Shown: positions 11,365 through 21,247, counted from the stretch's first letter. The stretch is 64,000 nucleotides of DNA from Roseiarcus sp963717215 (GCA_963717215.1 CAVQVS010000006.1:1178001-1242000), one strand, 5' to 3'. Numbers and translations are program-made. Notes: generated by a model not told the origin, from the letters alone.

Positions 11365-11811
11365 CTAGGTCTTGTTCGCCTTCGACCCGACACCGTTCTT
11401 GCGCACACCGCCCCCAGGGCGAATCTGGCCAAGTCCGATCTGTTTCGCCAACGCGGAACGACGCGCCGCATAATTAGGCGCAACCATCGGATAGTCGGAT
11501 GGCAGGTTCCATTTCTCGCGATACTGCTCCGGCGTCATGCCGAGCCCGCTCAGGTGACGCCGTAGAGATTTAAATCGTTTGCCATCGTCCAGACAGATAA
11601 GGAAGTCTGGGGTTATCGACCTGCGGATAGGCACCGCGGGTGTTTTCGCCTCGACCTGAAGCGGCAAACTTTCCGGCTCAGCTGCAAGTCTTATCACTGC
11701 AGCGTGAACGGCGAGAATGAGAGACGGCAGCTCGCCCTTTGGCAAAGGATTATTGGAAACGAACGTTGCTACAATCTCCGCGGCCAGTTCGACCGGACTT
11801 GACGCGCTCAT
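11365..11811 (-). CDS. MucR/Ros-family zinc-finger transcriptional regulator
   Basis: A 148-residue DNA-binding regulator of the MucR/Ros family, which in alphaproteobacteria controls exopolysaccharide, motility and cell-cycle genes. Visible family blocks are ITPDFLICLDDGKRFKSLRRHL, MTPEQYREKWNLP and YPMVAPNYAARRSALAKQIGLG. The start is ATG 11811 (MSASSPVELAAEIV), the usual MucR N terminus; the frame stays open upstream to 11946 but that part is not family-like. The finger reads RHLSGLGMTPEQ where many relatives have RHLRTHYNMTPEQ. The second His and one residue are therefore missing, and the zinc site may be atypical. Confidence 0.9.
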   Translation of the reverse strand: MSASSPVELAAEIVATFVSNNPLPKGELPSLILAVHAAVIRLAAEPESLPLQVEAKTPAVPIRRSITPDFLICLDDGKRFKSLRRHLSGLGMTPEQYREKWNLPSDYPMVAPNYAARRSALAKQIGLGQIRPGGGVRKNGVGSKANKT

Positions 11812-11932
11812 GCTTAGAATCCCCCGTGAAATCCACTTCACTCTCGCACACCCCGTCCGGAAAGTCTTGATTTTGCGTGCCGTGACGGCCCCATGAAGCG
11901 CGTTGCTGCTAAGTGTGTTGTTCCAACCAGCC

Positions 11933-12766
11933 TCAGCCGGCGGCATCGGTCTTTGCCGGCGCCTTCGGCTTCGCGCCCTTCATTGTCTTGCCGAGGTCGC
12001 GCAACGAGCCGTTCTGCGCGATCATCTGGCGGATCGCCTCGACATTGGCGCGCGCGGCGTCGGGAGAAAGGTCGGTCCGGCCGACGGTCTCGGCGTCGCT
12101 GAATTTGCCTTCGAGCGCCAGCACCAGAGCGAGGTCGCCGCGCATGCGAGCGTCTGCTTTGGGACTGGCGACGGCCTGCCTCAGAGCGTTCTCAGCCGCG
12201 GGCAATTGCTTGGCCAGCGCCAGCGAGAGACCCATGTTGGCGAGCACGCTGGGTTCCCCCGGCGCGATCTTCAGCGCCTCGTGGTAGAATTGCATCGCCC
12301 CGTCATGATCGCCAAGCCGGTCGGAGACCGTCCCCTGCACCGACATGACGTCCCACCGCGGATCATCGGGCGTATAGGCGCGGCTCAGCACATCCTTGGC
12401 TTGCGTGAGCTGGCCGGCGTCAGCGAGCGCCTTGCCATATTCGCCCAGCACGTCGAAATCCTTTGGCGTCTTGATGGCTGCGGTCTGGATAACGGCGACG
12501 GCCTCGTTGTATCGGGTCAGCGCCCGCAAGGCGCGCGCATATTCGATCGAAGCGGTCTTCTCGCCCGGGTTGCGATCATAGCGCTTGCCTAATTCATCCG
12601 CGTAAGCCCTGAACTTGGCGTCGTCCGTGGGCGGCGTCGCTGACGCCGGAATCGACCCGGTGACGTCGCCAAAGTCGTGGCAGCCGGCGAGAGGCGCGGC
12701 GAAAGCCGCGAGTGCGGCTGCGACCAGGACGCGCAAGAGGGCGGGACGGGAAGACAAGCGCGGCAT
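11933..12766 (-). CDS. TPR-repeat lipoprotein, TadD-like
   Basis: 277 residues. The N terminus has a lipoprotein signal with lipobox LAGC (Cys29), so the mature protein is membrane-anchored. Several tetratricopeptide repeats follow, for example VLGEYGKALADAGQLTQAKDVL, then FYHEALKIAPGEPSVLANMGLSLAL. An Ala/Lys-rich tail ends it. The layout resembles TadD of the Flp pilus system, but no other tad or cpa gene is in view, so a role in pilus assembly is only an analogy. Start is ATG 12766. Confidence 0.75.
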   Translation of the reverse strand: MPRLSSRPALLRVLVAAALAAFAAPLAGCHDFGDVTGSIPASATPPTDDAKFRAYADELGKRYDRNPGEKTASIEYARALRALTRYNEAVAVIQTAAIKTPKDFDVLGEYGKALADAGQLTQAKDVLSRAYTPDDPRWDVMSVQGTVSDRLGDHDGAMQFYHEALKIAPGEPSVLANMGLSLALAKQLPAAENALRQAVASPKADARMRGDLALVLALEGKFSDAETVGRTDLSPDAARANVEAIRQMIAQNGSLRDLGKTMKGAKPKAPAKTDAAG

Positions 12767-13016
12767 TGGAGCCCCGGGGGCGGACGGAACGGCGTTTTAC
12801 GAGGGTCCATCCCGAACCTTGCTCGAGGCTCCCCACACGAGAGGTTGGCGCCGAAGTGCGGAAAGTGCGCTCGGATTGGGCTTCGCCGGCTATGGGCCAT
12901 CCGAAGAACCGCGACAGCCTCGAGCTCGCGTCCCGTCGGCAAACATGCGACGCGCGCCCGGAGCGGCGTGGTTTCCTCAACTCCTAAGCGACCCCTCCAG
13001 TCCGGGCGGCGGGGGT

Positions 13017-13403
13017 CTATTGAGGAAGACCCTCTATGGCGAAAGAGCGGAACTTCGCATACTTCTCGCCGACCTTGCGCGCTTGCTTGAACTGATCCGA
13101 GGCGCGCCATGCCTGCGCCGCATCGAGGCTATCGAACGCATTGATGGCGACGCGCGTACCTGGCGAAGGCCCTTCATAGACAACAATATTCTGCCCGGCG
13201 GCTACGAGGCGGCCGCCAGACGCCTTGATCGAGGCTTGGGCGAGAGGGAGATATTCCTTTTGATAAGCATCCACGTCGGTGATGCCGATTTCTGTCACGA
13301 CATAGGCGGGCGGCCCGCCCGCGGCGCGCAAGCCCTGAACCGCGACGGCGCCGATCGCAAACCCTGCCGCCAAAGCAACAACCGTATGAGAACGAGTTTT
13401 CAT
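13017..13403 (-). CDS. Exported DUF1330-domain protein
   Basis: 128 residues beginning MKTRSHTVVALAAGFAIGAVAVQG, a cleavable signal peptide ending near a pair of Ala residues. After it comes a DUF1330 ferredoxin-like fold: YVVTEIGITDVDAYQKEY, then VVYEGPSPGTRVAINAFDSL, then AWRASDQFKQARKVGEKYAKFRSF. ATG 13403 is preferred to the upstream alternative at 13433 because GGAGAAAAGCG precedes it and the signal peptide then starts correctly. Export is unusual for DUF1330 proteins, which are mostly cytosolic. The biochemical role is unknown. It is divergent from the YCII-like gene. Confidence 0.8.
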   Translation of the reverse strand: MKTRSHTVVALAAGFAIGAVAVQGLRAAGGPPAYVVTEIGITDVDAYQKEYLPLAQASIKASGGRLVAAGQNIVVYEGPSPGTRVAINAFDSLDAAQAWRASDQFKQARKVGEKYAKFRSFAIEGLPQ

Positions 13404-13543
13404 CGCTTTTCTCCGGATTGGAGCCAACGCCACATCCTATTCCGAGAACATCCTGGATGACACTGGCAAATGCGTCCGGCCGAACCGCGCCCTCGTGCGT
13501 TGTTGGCGGCAAGGTCACGCCGGTTCGATGGAGGAGAGTGCAC

Positions 13544-13876
13544 ATGCCGAAGTTCATCACGATCGGGTACGGCGACCGCGCTGGCTACGACGCAACGCCC
13601 CAAGCGATTCGCGACGCTGCCCACGCCCACGAAGCTCAGATGAAAAAACGCGGAGCCCTGATGGGCGTCGCGGGCGCGCCGGTGCAGGTTCGAAACGCCT
13701 TGGCGGCTGGCGTGCGGATGGAGAACTTCGCCTTCATGTCGTCCGCCCTGCCGGTCGCCGGTTTCGCGGTGATCGAGGCCGCCGATCTCGCCGAGGCGAT
13801 CGAGATCGTTTCGAAAACGCCATGCGCCGTTGCACATGGGGTCGTGGAAGTCTGGCCCTTGGAGCAAGCCGGCTAG
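13544..13876 (+). CDS. YCII-related domain protein
   Basis: 110 residues starting MPKFITIGYGDRAGYDATP, with GGAGGAG eight bases or so upstream of ATG 13544. The body HAHEAQMKKRGALMGVAGAP, then FAVIEAADLAEAIEIVSKTPCA, then GVVEVWPLEQ fits the small YCII fold (dimeric ferredoxin-like, related to YciI and to DGPF proteins). Members often sit beside sigma factors or monooxygenases; here neighbours are a DUF1330 protein and a hydroxyacid dehydrogenase. Exact function cannot be assigned. Confidence 0.75.
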   Translation: MPKFITIGYGDRAGYDATPQAIRDAAHAHEAQMKKRGALMGVAGAPVQVRNALAAGVRMENFAFMSSALPVAGFAVIEAADLAEAIEIVSKTPCAVAHGVVEVWPLEQAG

Positions 13877-13913
13877 GAGCGCCGAGCCGGCGCGGCCACT
13901 TCGATTTTGATCC

Positions 13914-14885
13914 TCACGTTTTTTGCGCGTTCACGACCCGAATCGGCTTGCCGTCCAAAAAGGCCTCAGCGTTCTCTACGCTCTGCGGATAAAACTGGCG
14001 CCACGTCTCGTCGACCCCATAGCCGAGATGGGGCGTTAGCACAGTGTGGTCCGACGTCCGCAACGCATGGTCCTTCGGCAGCGGTTCTCTGTCGTAAACG
14101 TCGAGCGCCGCGATGATCTTGCCGGCCTGAACGGCGGCGACGAGAGCGGCTTCGTCGATCAGCGGGCCCCGCGACGTGTTGATCAGGATCGCGCCCTGTT
14201 TCATGCGGGAGATGTCTTCGGCGCCGACGAGGCCACGCGTGTGTGGCGAGAGCACCATGTGCACGGAGATCACGTCGGCATCGCGCATGAGATCCGATTT
14301 GCCGACGAGGACGGCGCCGGCCTCCTCGGCCCTGGCCACGGTCAGGTTCGGACTCCAGGCGATGACCTTCATATCGAGCGCGAGCGCAGAACGGGCGAGA
14401 CGCGCCCCGAGGCGGCCAAGACCGACGATCCCGAGGGTTTTGCCGGCGAGGCCCATGCCGACGGGCACGCCGGATTGGAAAGCGCCGGCGCGCATAATCT
14501 TGTCGGCGGCGGGAATTGCGCGGGCGGCGGCGATCATCAAGCCCAGCGCGAGCTCAGCGGTCGCGTAGAGGGCCTGGCTGCGCGGCGTGTTGCAAACCGT
14601 CACGCCTTGACGGGTGCAGGCCTCGACATCGACCGTCGGATTTGAAGGCCCCGTGATGCCGATCATGCGCAGCTTGGTGAGACGGCTGATAAGGCTTTCA
14701 GGAAAAGCCGTTCGCTCGCGCATTGTGAGGATGATGTCGAAATTCGCCAGCGCCAGAGCCGCGTCATTCTCGGAACTGAAAGCGTCAGCAAAAAACACAA
14801 GCTCCGCGCGTGCAGCAAGCTTCGACCAGTCGGCGCTGCTTCGCGCCACCCCTTGCCAATCATCGAGGATCGCAATTTTTAGCAT
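13914..14885 (-). CDS. D-2-hydroxyacid dehydrogenase family protein
   Basis: 323 residues, a normal length. The Rossmann motif is GIVGLGRLGARLARSA, and the family signature LINTSRGPLIDEAALVAAV carries the catalytic Arg region. The catalytic Glu is in ALDVYDREPLPKDH and the His in VLTPHLGYG. It would reduce a 2-keto acid or oxidise a D-2-hydroxy acid with NAD(P). Closest in character to the phosphoglycerate-dehydrogenase-like branch lacking an ACT domain, so not SerA. Substrate unknown. Start ATG 14885 (MLKIAILDDWQGVA). It is divergent from the cupin gene. Confidence 0.9.
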   Translation of the reverse strand: MLKIAILDDWQGVARSSADWSKLAARAELVFFADAFSSENDAALALANFDIILTMRERTAFPESLISRLTKLRMIGITGPSNPTVDVEACTRQGVTVCNTPRSQALYATAELALGLMIAAARAIPAADKIMRAGAFQSGVPVGMGLAGKTLGIVGLGRLGARLARSALALDMKVIAWSPNLTVARAEEAGAVLVGKSDLMRDADVISVHMVLSPHTRGLVGAEDISRMKQGAILINTSRGPLIDEAALVAAVQAGKIIAALDVYDREPLPKDHALRTSDHTVLTPHLGYGVDETWRQFYPQSVENAEAFLDGKPIRVVNAQKT

Positions 14886-15015
14886 TTTTTCTCCGGGGCA
14901 TTTGTATTCTGCCGCGTCAAGATCGCCAGCGTAGCGAATGAAGCGGCCGCGTCTTGTCCGTGACTCCCGAGCTGCTACGAGGGCCTACTGACAGCGCGAC
15001 GCCGAAGGCAGGACA

Positions 15016-15498
15016 ATGAGCATATCCTTTGTTCACTCCAAAGGCGCGGATGCGCCAATCACAATCCCGGCAATCGGGCTTGATCTCATGGTCCGCGTGG
15101 CGCCTGCGGCGAGCGGCGGCGCGTTCTCGATCATCGAAACCATCAACGCGCCCGGGAAAGGCCCGCCGCGACACAAGCATCCAGAGGCGGAGATCTTTCG
15201 CGTTCTCGAAGGCCGATACCTCTACGAAATGGACGGTCGCCGCTTCTATGCGGAGACGGGCGACGTCGTCAGCATTCCCGGCGGCGCGGGCCATGGGTTC
15301 GTGAATGTCACGGACAAGCCGGCGCGCCAGTATATTCTCATCGTCCCAGCGCTCGACCCTGTCGCTTTCTTCACCGAGCTTGCCGACGTGATGCGAAACG
15401 GCGTGCCGGACGAGGCCGCGCTCAACCGTTTCGGCGTGAAGTGGCGGGTCGAATTTCTCGGGCCGCCGCTGACCTTAAACGATCAGCCGACGACGTGA
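15016..15498 (+). CDS. Cupin-domain protein
   Basis: 160 residues. The first cupin motif is visible as GPPRHKHPEAEIFRVLEGRYLYEM, with a His-x-His and a Glu that would bind metal. The second is DVVSIPGGAGHGFVNV. Single beta-barrel proteins of this type act as isomerases, dioxygenases or sugar-binding proteins, and the sequence does not decide among them. It converges on the FAD monooxygenase, 12 bases away. Start ATG 15016. Confidence 0.85.
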   Translation: MSISFVHSKGADAPITIPAIGLDLMVRVAPAASGGAFSIIETINAPGKGPPRHKHPEAEIFRVLEGRYLYEMDGRRFYAETGDVVSIPGGAGHGFVNVTDKPARQYILIVPALDPVAFFTELADVMRNGVPDEAALNRFGVKWRVEFLGPPLTLNDQPTT

Positions 15499-15510
15499 AC
15501 TGCCGCGCGC

Positions 15511-16995
15511 TCAAGCGCTCATCCGGCTCAGCACGTCCGAGATCGATGACAGGTCCGAGCCGGGCGCCGTGGCGGCCACGTATCCGTCGGGCCGGATGAG
15601 CCATGCGCCCTTCGCGTCAGGCGGCGGTCCCAGCGCTGCATTCAGGAGCTTGGGAAACGAAGACATGACGCCCGTGACGGCAGGCGATGGCAGGGCCAAC
15701 ACAGTGAAACGCGGCTCGCTGCCTGCGCCGAAGGGCGGCCGGCCAGCTATTGGCGCCATGCGCTGGCCGGGCGCCGGGTGAAACGAGCCGTGTCCCCGCC
15801 CGTTCATCGGGCTTTCCGGATAGCCGACTGAGACCTGCGACATATTGTCAACGACGGCGCGCTGCACCGGCGCCAAACCGAGCGCGATCCGACCGACGAT
15901 GTCGCGAAGCTCCTCCGCGAACAGATTGTGCAGAGTGCCGATAGCGGTCAAGCGCGATGTGTTCTTCAACACCTCGTCGCCCACCCCGCTTCGCTCTGGG
16001 CTATAGGTGTCGAGCAGCGCTTCGCCGCACATTCCATGGATCGCCAAGGCCAACTTCCAGGCGAGGTTGAAGGCGTCCTGCATCCCCGTGTTCATCCCCT
16101 CGCCGCCTGCGGGGCTGTGCACATGCGCTGCGTCGCCTAAGAGGAAAGCCCGCCCTGCTCGATAGCTTGCTACTTTGCGCGCATTGATTCGAAAGCCCGA
16201 TAGCCAGATCGGATCGAACAGCTTCACGCCCTTCGGGCCCCGCTGCTCGACGATCGCCGCGACCTCTTCAAGCGTTGGATCGCGAGGGTGGTCGCCGCCG
16301 CTCGGCGGGATGTTGGCGATGATGCGGTAGCGTCCCGGCGCGATCGGAAAGATCGGGAGCACGCCCTCGCGCGCCCAATAGACGGCGACCTCGGTATCGG
16401 GAAATGGGTACCCCTTCATGTGGGTGTCCGCCAAGATCCAGTCGCTAGGCATGGTCTCGCCAGTGAACGAGGCGCCCAGCGTGTGGCGCACGATGCTATG
16501 CGCGCCGTCGCATCCGGCGAGCCAGTCCGCGCGAGCCGCCTCTTCGTGGCCGTCAGCGCGTCGCAGCGTTGCCTCGGCGCCATCTGGTCCGATCTTGAGC
16601 GCGATCGCTTCAGTGCTGCGCTCGACCGAAACGCCCAGGCGCTGAAGCTTTTCTTCGAGCAGGCGCTCAGTGTCCGACTGGGGCAGCATCAGCGCGTAAT
16701 TGTAGGGGCTCGGCACGGACGCCATTTTTACGTGGCCGACCACGTGGTCTTCGGGCGCAACAATGTTGACGCCGTCGACCTTGAATCCCGCTTCGACGAA
16801 GGGCTGCGACCCTCGATCCCCGCGGTCGAGCAGCTCGAGCGTGCGGCTCCAGAGCACGAGCGCTTTCGATTTGTCCGTGCGCTGTGCTGCTTTGTCGACG
16901 ATGCGGACCGGAACTCGGTAGCGGGTGAGTTCGCAAGCGAGCGTCAGCCCCACCGGTCCTGCGCCGACGATCAGTACGGAGGCGTTCATTGGCAT
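15511..16995 (-). CDS. FAD-dependent aromatic-hydroxylase-type monooxygenase
   Basis: 494 residues of the PheA/TfdB (PHBH-fold) family. The FAD dinucleotide motif is VLIVGAGPVGLTLACEL at the N terminus, the DG motif is in WLAGCDGAHSIVR, and the GD motif is in RAFLLGDAAHVHSPAGGEGMN. A C-terminal thioredoxin-like region follows (WLIRPDGYVAATAPG). Such enzymes hydroxylate aromatic or polyketide rings with NAD(P)H and O2. Starts at 16995 (MPM) or 16989 (MNASVL) are equally plausible. No pathway partner is adjacent, so substrate is open. Confidence 0.9.
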   Translation of the reverse strand: MPMNASVLIVGAGPVGLTLACELTRYRVPVRIVDKAAQRTDKSKALVLWSRTLELLDRGDRGSQPFVEAGFKVDGVNIVAPEDHVVGHVKMASVPSPYNYALMLPQSDTERLLEEKLQRLGVSVERSTEAIALKIGPDGAEATLRRADGHEEAARADWLAGCDGAHSIVRHTLGASFTGETMPSDWILADTHMKGYPFPDTEVAVYWAREGVLPIFPIAPGRYRIIANIPPSGGDHPRDPTLEEVAAIVEQRGPKGVKLFDPIWLSGFRINARKVASYRAGRAFLLGDAAHVHSPAGGEGMNTGMQDAFNLAWKLALAIHGMCGEALLDTYSPERSGVGDEVLKNTSRLTAIGTLHNLFAEELRDIVGRIALGLAPVQRAVVDNMSQVSVGYPESPMNGRGHGSFHPAPGQRMAPIAGRPPFGAGSEPRFTVLALPSPAVTGVMSSFPKLLNAALGPPPDAKGAWLIRPDGYVAATAPGSDLSSISDVLSRMSA

Positions 16996-17040
16996 TCTCC
17001 CGATCTCGCCAAGGGTGCTCAGCGTTTCATTCGTAGCTGC

Positions 17041-17682
17041 TCAACAGGCGATTTTGGCCGGCGGCGCCTCGCTAGGCGCCGATCCGCCGACGCGCCTCAA
17101 CGCGGTCGAGGATAGGGTGGAGCGCGGCCCATGAAGGAAAAGCAAGGCGGGCGGTTTCATGATCGCAAAGCGGGCTGCATCACGTTCGGGAACCCGCCAG
17201 CCCGCAAGAGCCGCGCCCGCGGGGCTTGAGATTGCCTTCAAGGTCGAGCCTGGCCGATCGACGACGACAATCGGGACAAGGTCGGCGATCAAGCGCCAGT
17301 GGCGCCAGAGATGGAACTGGCGAAGGTTGTCGGCGCCCATGATCCAGACGAAATGGACGCCGGGCGCGCGGCGCTTGAGCCAGCGGAGCGTGGCAAAAGT
17401 AAAGCGCGAGCCGATCTGCGCCTCGACGTCGGTGACCACGACGCGCGGCCCGACGTCGAGCCTGCGCGCGGCCTCGATGCGGGCGTTGAGCGCCGCCAAT
17501 CCCGTCGGGGACTTTAAGGGATTGCCAGGCGTCACCAGCCACCACACGCGATCGAGCGCGAGCCGGCGCAGCGCAAGCCGCGTGATCAAGGCATGCCCCT
17601 CGTGCGGCGGATTGAAGGAACCGCCGAGGAGGCCAATGCGCATTCCCGGCGCGGACGGCGGCAGCCGCGGGATGGGTGTCAC
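17041..17682 (-). CDS. nadD: Nicotinate-nucleotide adenylyltransferase
   Basis: Converts nicotinate mononucleotide and ATP to deamido-NAD in NAD biosynthesis. The nucleotidyltransferase motif GLLGGSFNPPHEGHALI contains the (H/T)xGH-type HEGH, and the C-terminal ISSTxxR-like motif reads STLSSTALRR. At 213 residues the size is normal. GTG 17682 overlaps the prfA stop (GTGA); ATG 17643 just before RIGLLGG is a possible internal start. The gene follows prfA directly, where prmC is usually found in this group. Confidence 0.93.
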   Translation of the reverse strand: MTPIPRLPPSAPGMRIGLLGGSFNPPHEGHALITRLALRRLALDRVWWLVTPGNPLKSPTGLAALNARIEAARRLDVGPRVVVTDVEAQIGSRFTFATLRWLKRRAPGVHFVWIMGADNLRQFHLWRHWRLIADLVPIVVVDRPGSTLKAISSPAGAALAGWRVPERDAARFAIMKPPALLFLHGPRSTLSSTALRRVGGSAPSEAPPAKIAC

Positions 17683-18752
17683 GACGCCGCCTGCGCGGCC
17701 AACAGCTCAGCTTGGCGCTCGGTGGTCAGGCCGTCGATGATCTCATCGAGACCCTCCCCTTCCATGATCCGCTCGAGCGAGTAGAGGGTCATGTTGATGC
17801 GATGATCAGTCACCCGCCCTTGCGGGAAATTGTATGTGCGGATGCGCTGCGACCGGTCGCCAGAACCGACCTGCGAACGCCGCTCCTGCGCTCGCTCGGC
17901 GTCCAACTGCTGGTTTTTGGCGTCGAGGATGCGCGAGCGTAGAAGCGCCATCGCCTTGGCGCGGTTGCGATGCTGCGAACGCTCCTCCTGCATCGCGACC
18001 ACGACTCCCGTGGGAAGGTGGGTGATGCGGATTGCCAATTCTGTTTTGTTGACATGCTGGCCGCCGGCGCCGCTCGAGCGCATGGTGTCGATCTTGAGAT
18101 CGGCCTCGTTGATCTCGAAGTCCAATTCCTGTGCGATCGGCAGCACGGCGACGGTCGCGGCCGAAGTGTGGATGCGTCCCTGTGTCTCGGTCGCCGGCAC
18201 GCGTTGGACCCGATGGACGCCGCTCTCGAACTTGAACCTGGCGAAAACGCCGCGGCCAGAAATTTCGGCCACGATCTCCTTGAACCCGCCTGCTGTTCCC
18301 TCGCTGGTCGACAGAACTTCGACCTTCCAGCGCTTGCGCTCCGCGTATTTGACGTACATGCGGAACAGGTCGCCGGCGAAGAGCGCGGCTTCGTCTCCGC
18401 CCGTGCCCGCCCGGACCTCGAGGATTGCGCTGCCCTCGTCGGCTGCGTCCTTCGGCAGGAGGGCGATCTGAATCGCTTTGGACATTGCGTCCGCTTCCAG
18501 TTCGGCCGCAGCAAGCTCAGCATTTGCCAGAGCCCGCATGTCGGGGTCGAGATTCGGCTCTCGCAGCATCGCCGCGAGGTCGGCCCGCTCCTTTTCTTTG
18601 GACTGAAAGGCCTCGATCGCCGCGACCACCGGGTCAAGCTCGTTGAGTTCGCGCGACAGCGCGGAATATTGCGCGCCGGAAGCGCCCTCGGCGAGGCGCG
18701 CGGAGATTTCCTGATGGCGACGGAGGATGAGATCGAGGTTGTCGTTGGCCAT
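17679..18752 (-). CDS. prfA: Peptide chain release factor 1
   Basis: Class I release factor recognising UAA and UAG. The peptidyl-hydrolysis GGQ motif is in SSGAGGQHVNKTELAIRI, and the flanking RSQVGSGDRSQRIRTYNFPQ and RVTDHRIN segments are typical. About 357 residues. ATG 18752 (MANDNLDLIL) is taken as the start because it matches the family N terminus; a TTG at 18764 would add four residues. It lies 50 bases downstream of ptsP and overlaps nadD, so the three probably share a transcript. Confidence 0.95.
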   Translation of the reverse strand: MANDNLDLILRRHQEISARLAEGASGAQYSALSRELNELDPVVAAIEAFQSKEKERADLAAMLREPNLDPDMRALANAELAAAELEADAMSKAIQIALLPKDAADEGSAILEVRAGTGGDEAALFAGDLFRMYVKYAERKRWKVEVLSTSEGTAGGFKEIVAEISGRGVFARFKFESGVHRVQRVPATETQGRIHTSAATVAVLPIAQELDFEINEADLKIDTMRSSGAGGQHVNKTELAIRITHLPTGVVVAMQEERSQHRNRAKAMALLRSRILDAKNQQLDAERAQERRSQVGSGDRSQRIRTYNFPQGRVTDHRINMTLYSLERIMEGEGLDEIIDGLTTERQAELLAAQAAS

Positions 18753-18800
18753 GTGTGAGCTCAAGGTGCGGAAGCGGCGGGATCGAGGGCGCTCGCGTCG

Positions 18801-21064
18801 CTAGAGGCGCACCTGAAGGCGTTCCGCAAGCTGCTCAAGCGGCTTCCGCAACGATGCGTCCTCGCGCCCTTTGACAAGCATCGCTTCGACCTCGCGCCCA
18901 GCCTTGCCGATATCGAGCGACAGGGTCATGGCCTTTATGGGCCCAATCGAAGTCGCGGACATCGACAATTCGCGGTAGCCGATCGCCATCAGCGCCATCG
19001 CTTCGAGGGTCTGTCCGCCCATCTCACCGCACAGGGTCACTGGCGTTCCGTGTCGCTCGCCCGCCTGCACGATCGAGCGCAAGGCCCGCAAGAAGCCCAC
19101 GCTCAACGGATCGAAGCGATTGGCGACCCGGCGGTTGTCGCGGTCGACCGCGTAGAGATATTGCATGAGATCGTTCGAGCCGACCGAGAGAAAGTCCGCG
19201 GCGGAGGCGATCTCGTCGAGCTGCCATAAGAGCGATGGCACCTCGACCATCACCCCGAGACTGGCCGTCCGCGGCAATTCATGACCGCGGCTTCGGCTCC
19301 AGTTGAGCTCATGATCGAACATCGAGCGCGCAACTCTGTATTCGTCGACCGTCGACACCATCGGGGCCATGATCCTGAGATCGCGCCCGGCGGCAGCGCG
19401 GATCAAGGCGCGAAATTGCATCCGAAGCAGGGCCGGGCGGTCGAGCCCGATGCGTAGCGCCCGCCATCCGAGCGCCGGGTTTTGCTCATCCACGCCCTTC
19501 ATGTAGGGCAGGAGCTTGTCGCCGCCGATGTCGAGGGTGCGGAAGGTGACCAGCCGCCCTCCAGCGGCGTCGAGGATGGCGCGATAAAGCTGCTGTTGTG
19601 CGCCTGGCCGGGGAAACCGCGCGGCGAGCATGAACTGCAATTCGGTGCGGAAGAGGCCGATCGACTGCGCCCCGGTTTCCGCCAGATGCGGCATGTCGAC
19701 GAGCAGCCCGGCGTTCATATGCAGGCCGATCGACACCCCGTCGACAGTGGCTGTCGGCGTCTCGCGCAGCGCGCGATATTGCGCTTGGCGCCGGGCGCGC
19801 ATGCGCGCCTTTTCGGCGTAAGCGCCCTCGATGTCCGGCGGAGGGCGGAGATGGATCTCGCCTGCGTCGCCATCGACGATGATCGCATCGCCATGCTCGA
19901 CGATTTCAGAGATATTGGCGATATCGCTCACGGCGGGAACGCCGAGCGCGCGGGCGACGATGGCGATGTGGCTCGAGGCGCCCGCCTCCTCCAGCACCAG
20001 ACCGCGCAGCCGGACGCGGTCGTAGTCGAGCAAGGCCGCAGGGCTCATCGAGCGGGCGACAAGGATGGCGTTTTCCGGCAATTCCTCCGGCAGCAGAACC
20101 AGGCTCTGGCCAGCAAGCTGATGCAAGAGGCGATTGGCGATGTCGGTCAGGTCGTGAAGCCGATCGCGCAGATAAGGATCAGTCTGGCGCTGCAGCTTGG
20201 CGCGGGCGTCGTTATGGACGCGCTCCACCGCGGCCTCAGCGGTCAGGCCAGAACTCACCGCCTCACGCAGCCGGCGCAGCCAACCGCGATCATGCGCGAT
20301 CATTCGGAAAGCCTCGAGCACGTCGCGGTGCTCGCCCCCGACCCCGTCGTCGTTACGGTCGATCAGATCGTCGACCGAGGCGCGCATGGCGCTGATCGCC
20401 GTCTCGAGCCGAACGAGCTCCAACTCGACGTCGTCGGCGACAATCGTGGACACGGTCACGCGCGGTTGGTGCATCACGACATGGCCGAGCCCGAGCCCAT
20501 CGGCGATGCCGACGCCTTTGAGCGACATTTGCCGGCGGACGGCGATTGGGCGCCCTGGGCCGATATCCCCTGTAGTTCTCCCGACGCGATCATCTCGGCG
20601 AGCAGCATCGCGGTCGTCTGCAGCGCCTCGAGCTCTTCCTCCGAATAGGCGCGCCGCGCGCGGTTTTGCACGACCAACACCCCGATCGTAGCGCCGCCGC
20701 GCAACACCGGAACGCCGAGGAACGACTGATAGATTTCTTCGCCCGTCTCCGGTCTGTAGGAAAAGGCCGGGTGATGCTGCGCGTCCGACAGCGCCAGCGG
20801 TTCGGCGCTGGAGACAATGAGGCCGACAAGCCCCTCCCCTGGCCGCATCGTGGTCAGGTGGACCGCCTCGCGGTTGAGCCCCTCGGTGGCGAATAGCTCC
20901 ATCGCCCCATCGGCTCGCACGACGTAAAGCGAGCACACCTCAGCCACCATGTTGGAGGCAATGAGGACGACAATCCGGTCCAGGCGCGCCTGGGCGACGA
21001 CGGGCTCCGCCATCACCTCGCGGAGCCGCCGCAACAACAGACGCGGTCCGCCCGGCGCGCGCAT
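18801..21064 (-). pseudogene. ptsP: PtsP: GAF-domain phosphoenolpyruvate-protein phosphotransferase (EINtr), one frameshift
   Basis: Enzyme I of the nitrogen-related phosphotransferase system, which passes phosphate from PEP to NPr and then EIIANtr. An N-terminal GAF sensor (about residues 20-165) is followed by the EI domain. The phosphorylated His lies in EEAGASSHIAIVARALGVPAV, and the PEP-binding barrel carries IGLFRTELQFM, DIGGDKLLPYM and LSVGSNDLMQYLYAVDRDN. ATG 21064 starts the protein. The GAF part and the EI part lie in different frames, joined near 20535-20550, where one base seems missing before RRQMSLKGVGIADG. Continuity of the coding signal on both sides favours a sequence error. 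Confidence 0.9.
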
Positions 21065-21247
21065 CAACAACGTCCTGTTCGTCGCCGGCCGATGGGTCGG
21101 TCGATTGAGTTATGCAATGATCACGCCGGAGGAAAGCCGCTCCCCGGAATGCGTTTCCTACCCGTTTCCTCAATTAGCTTTGGGCGGTATAGAAACGAAA
21201 TGCGGGCGCGGCAAGGCCGGACTGGCGGCCTCTCTTGCGGAGCCGGA

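Noticed and set aside
19482..20648. 388-residue plus ORF opposite ptsP
   Set aside because: Shadow; PtsP motifs on the minus strand explain the sequence.
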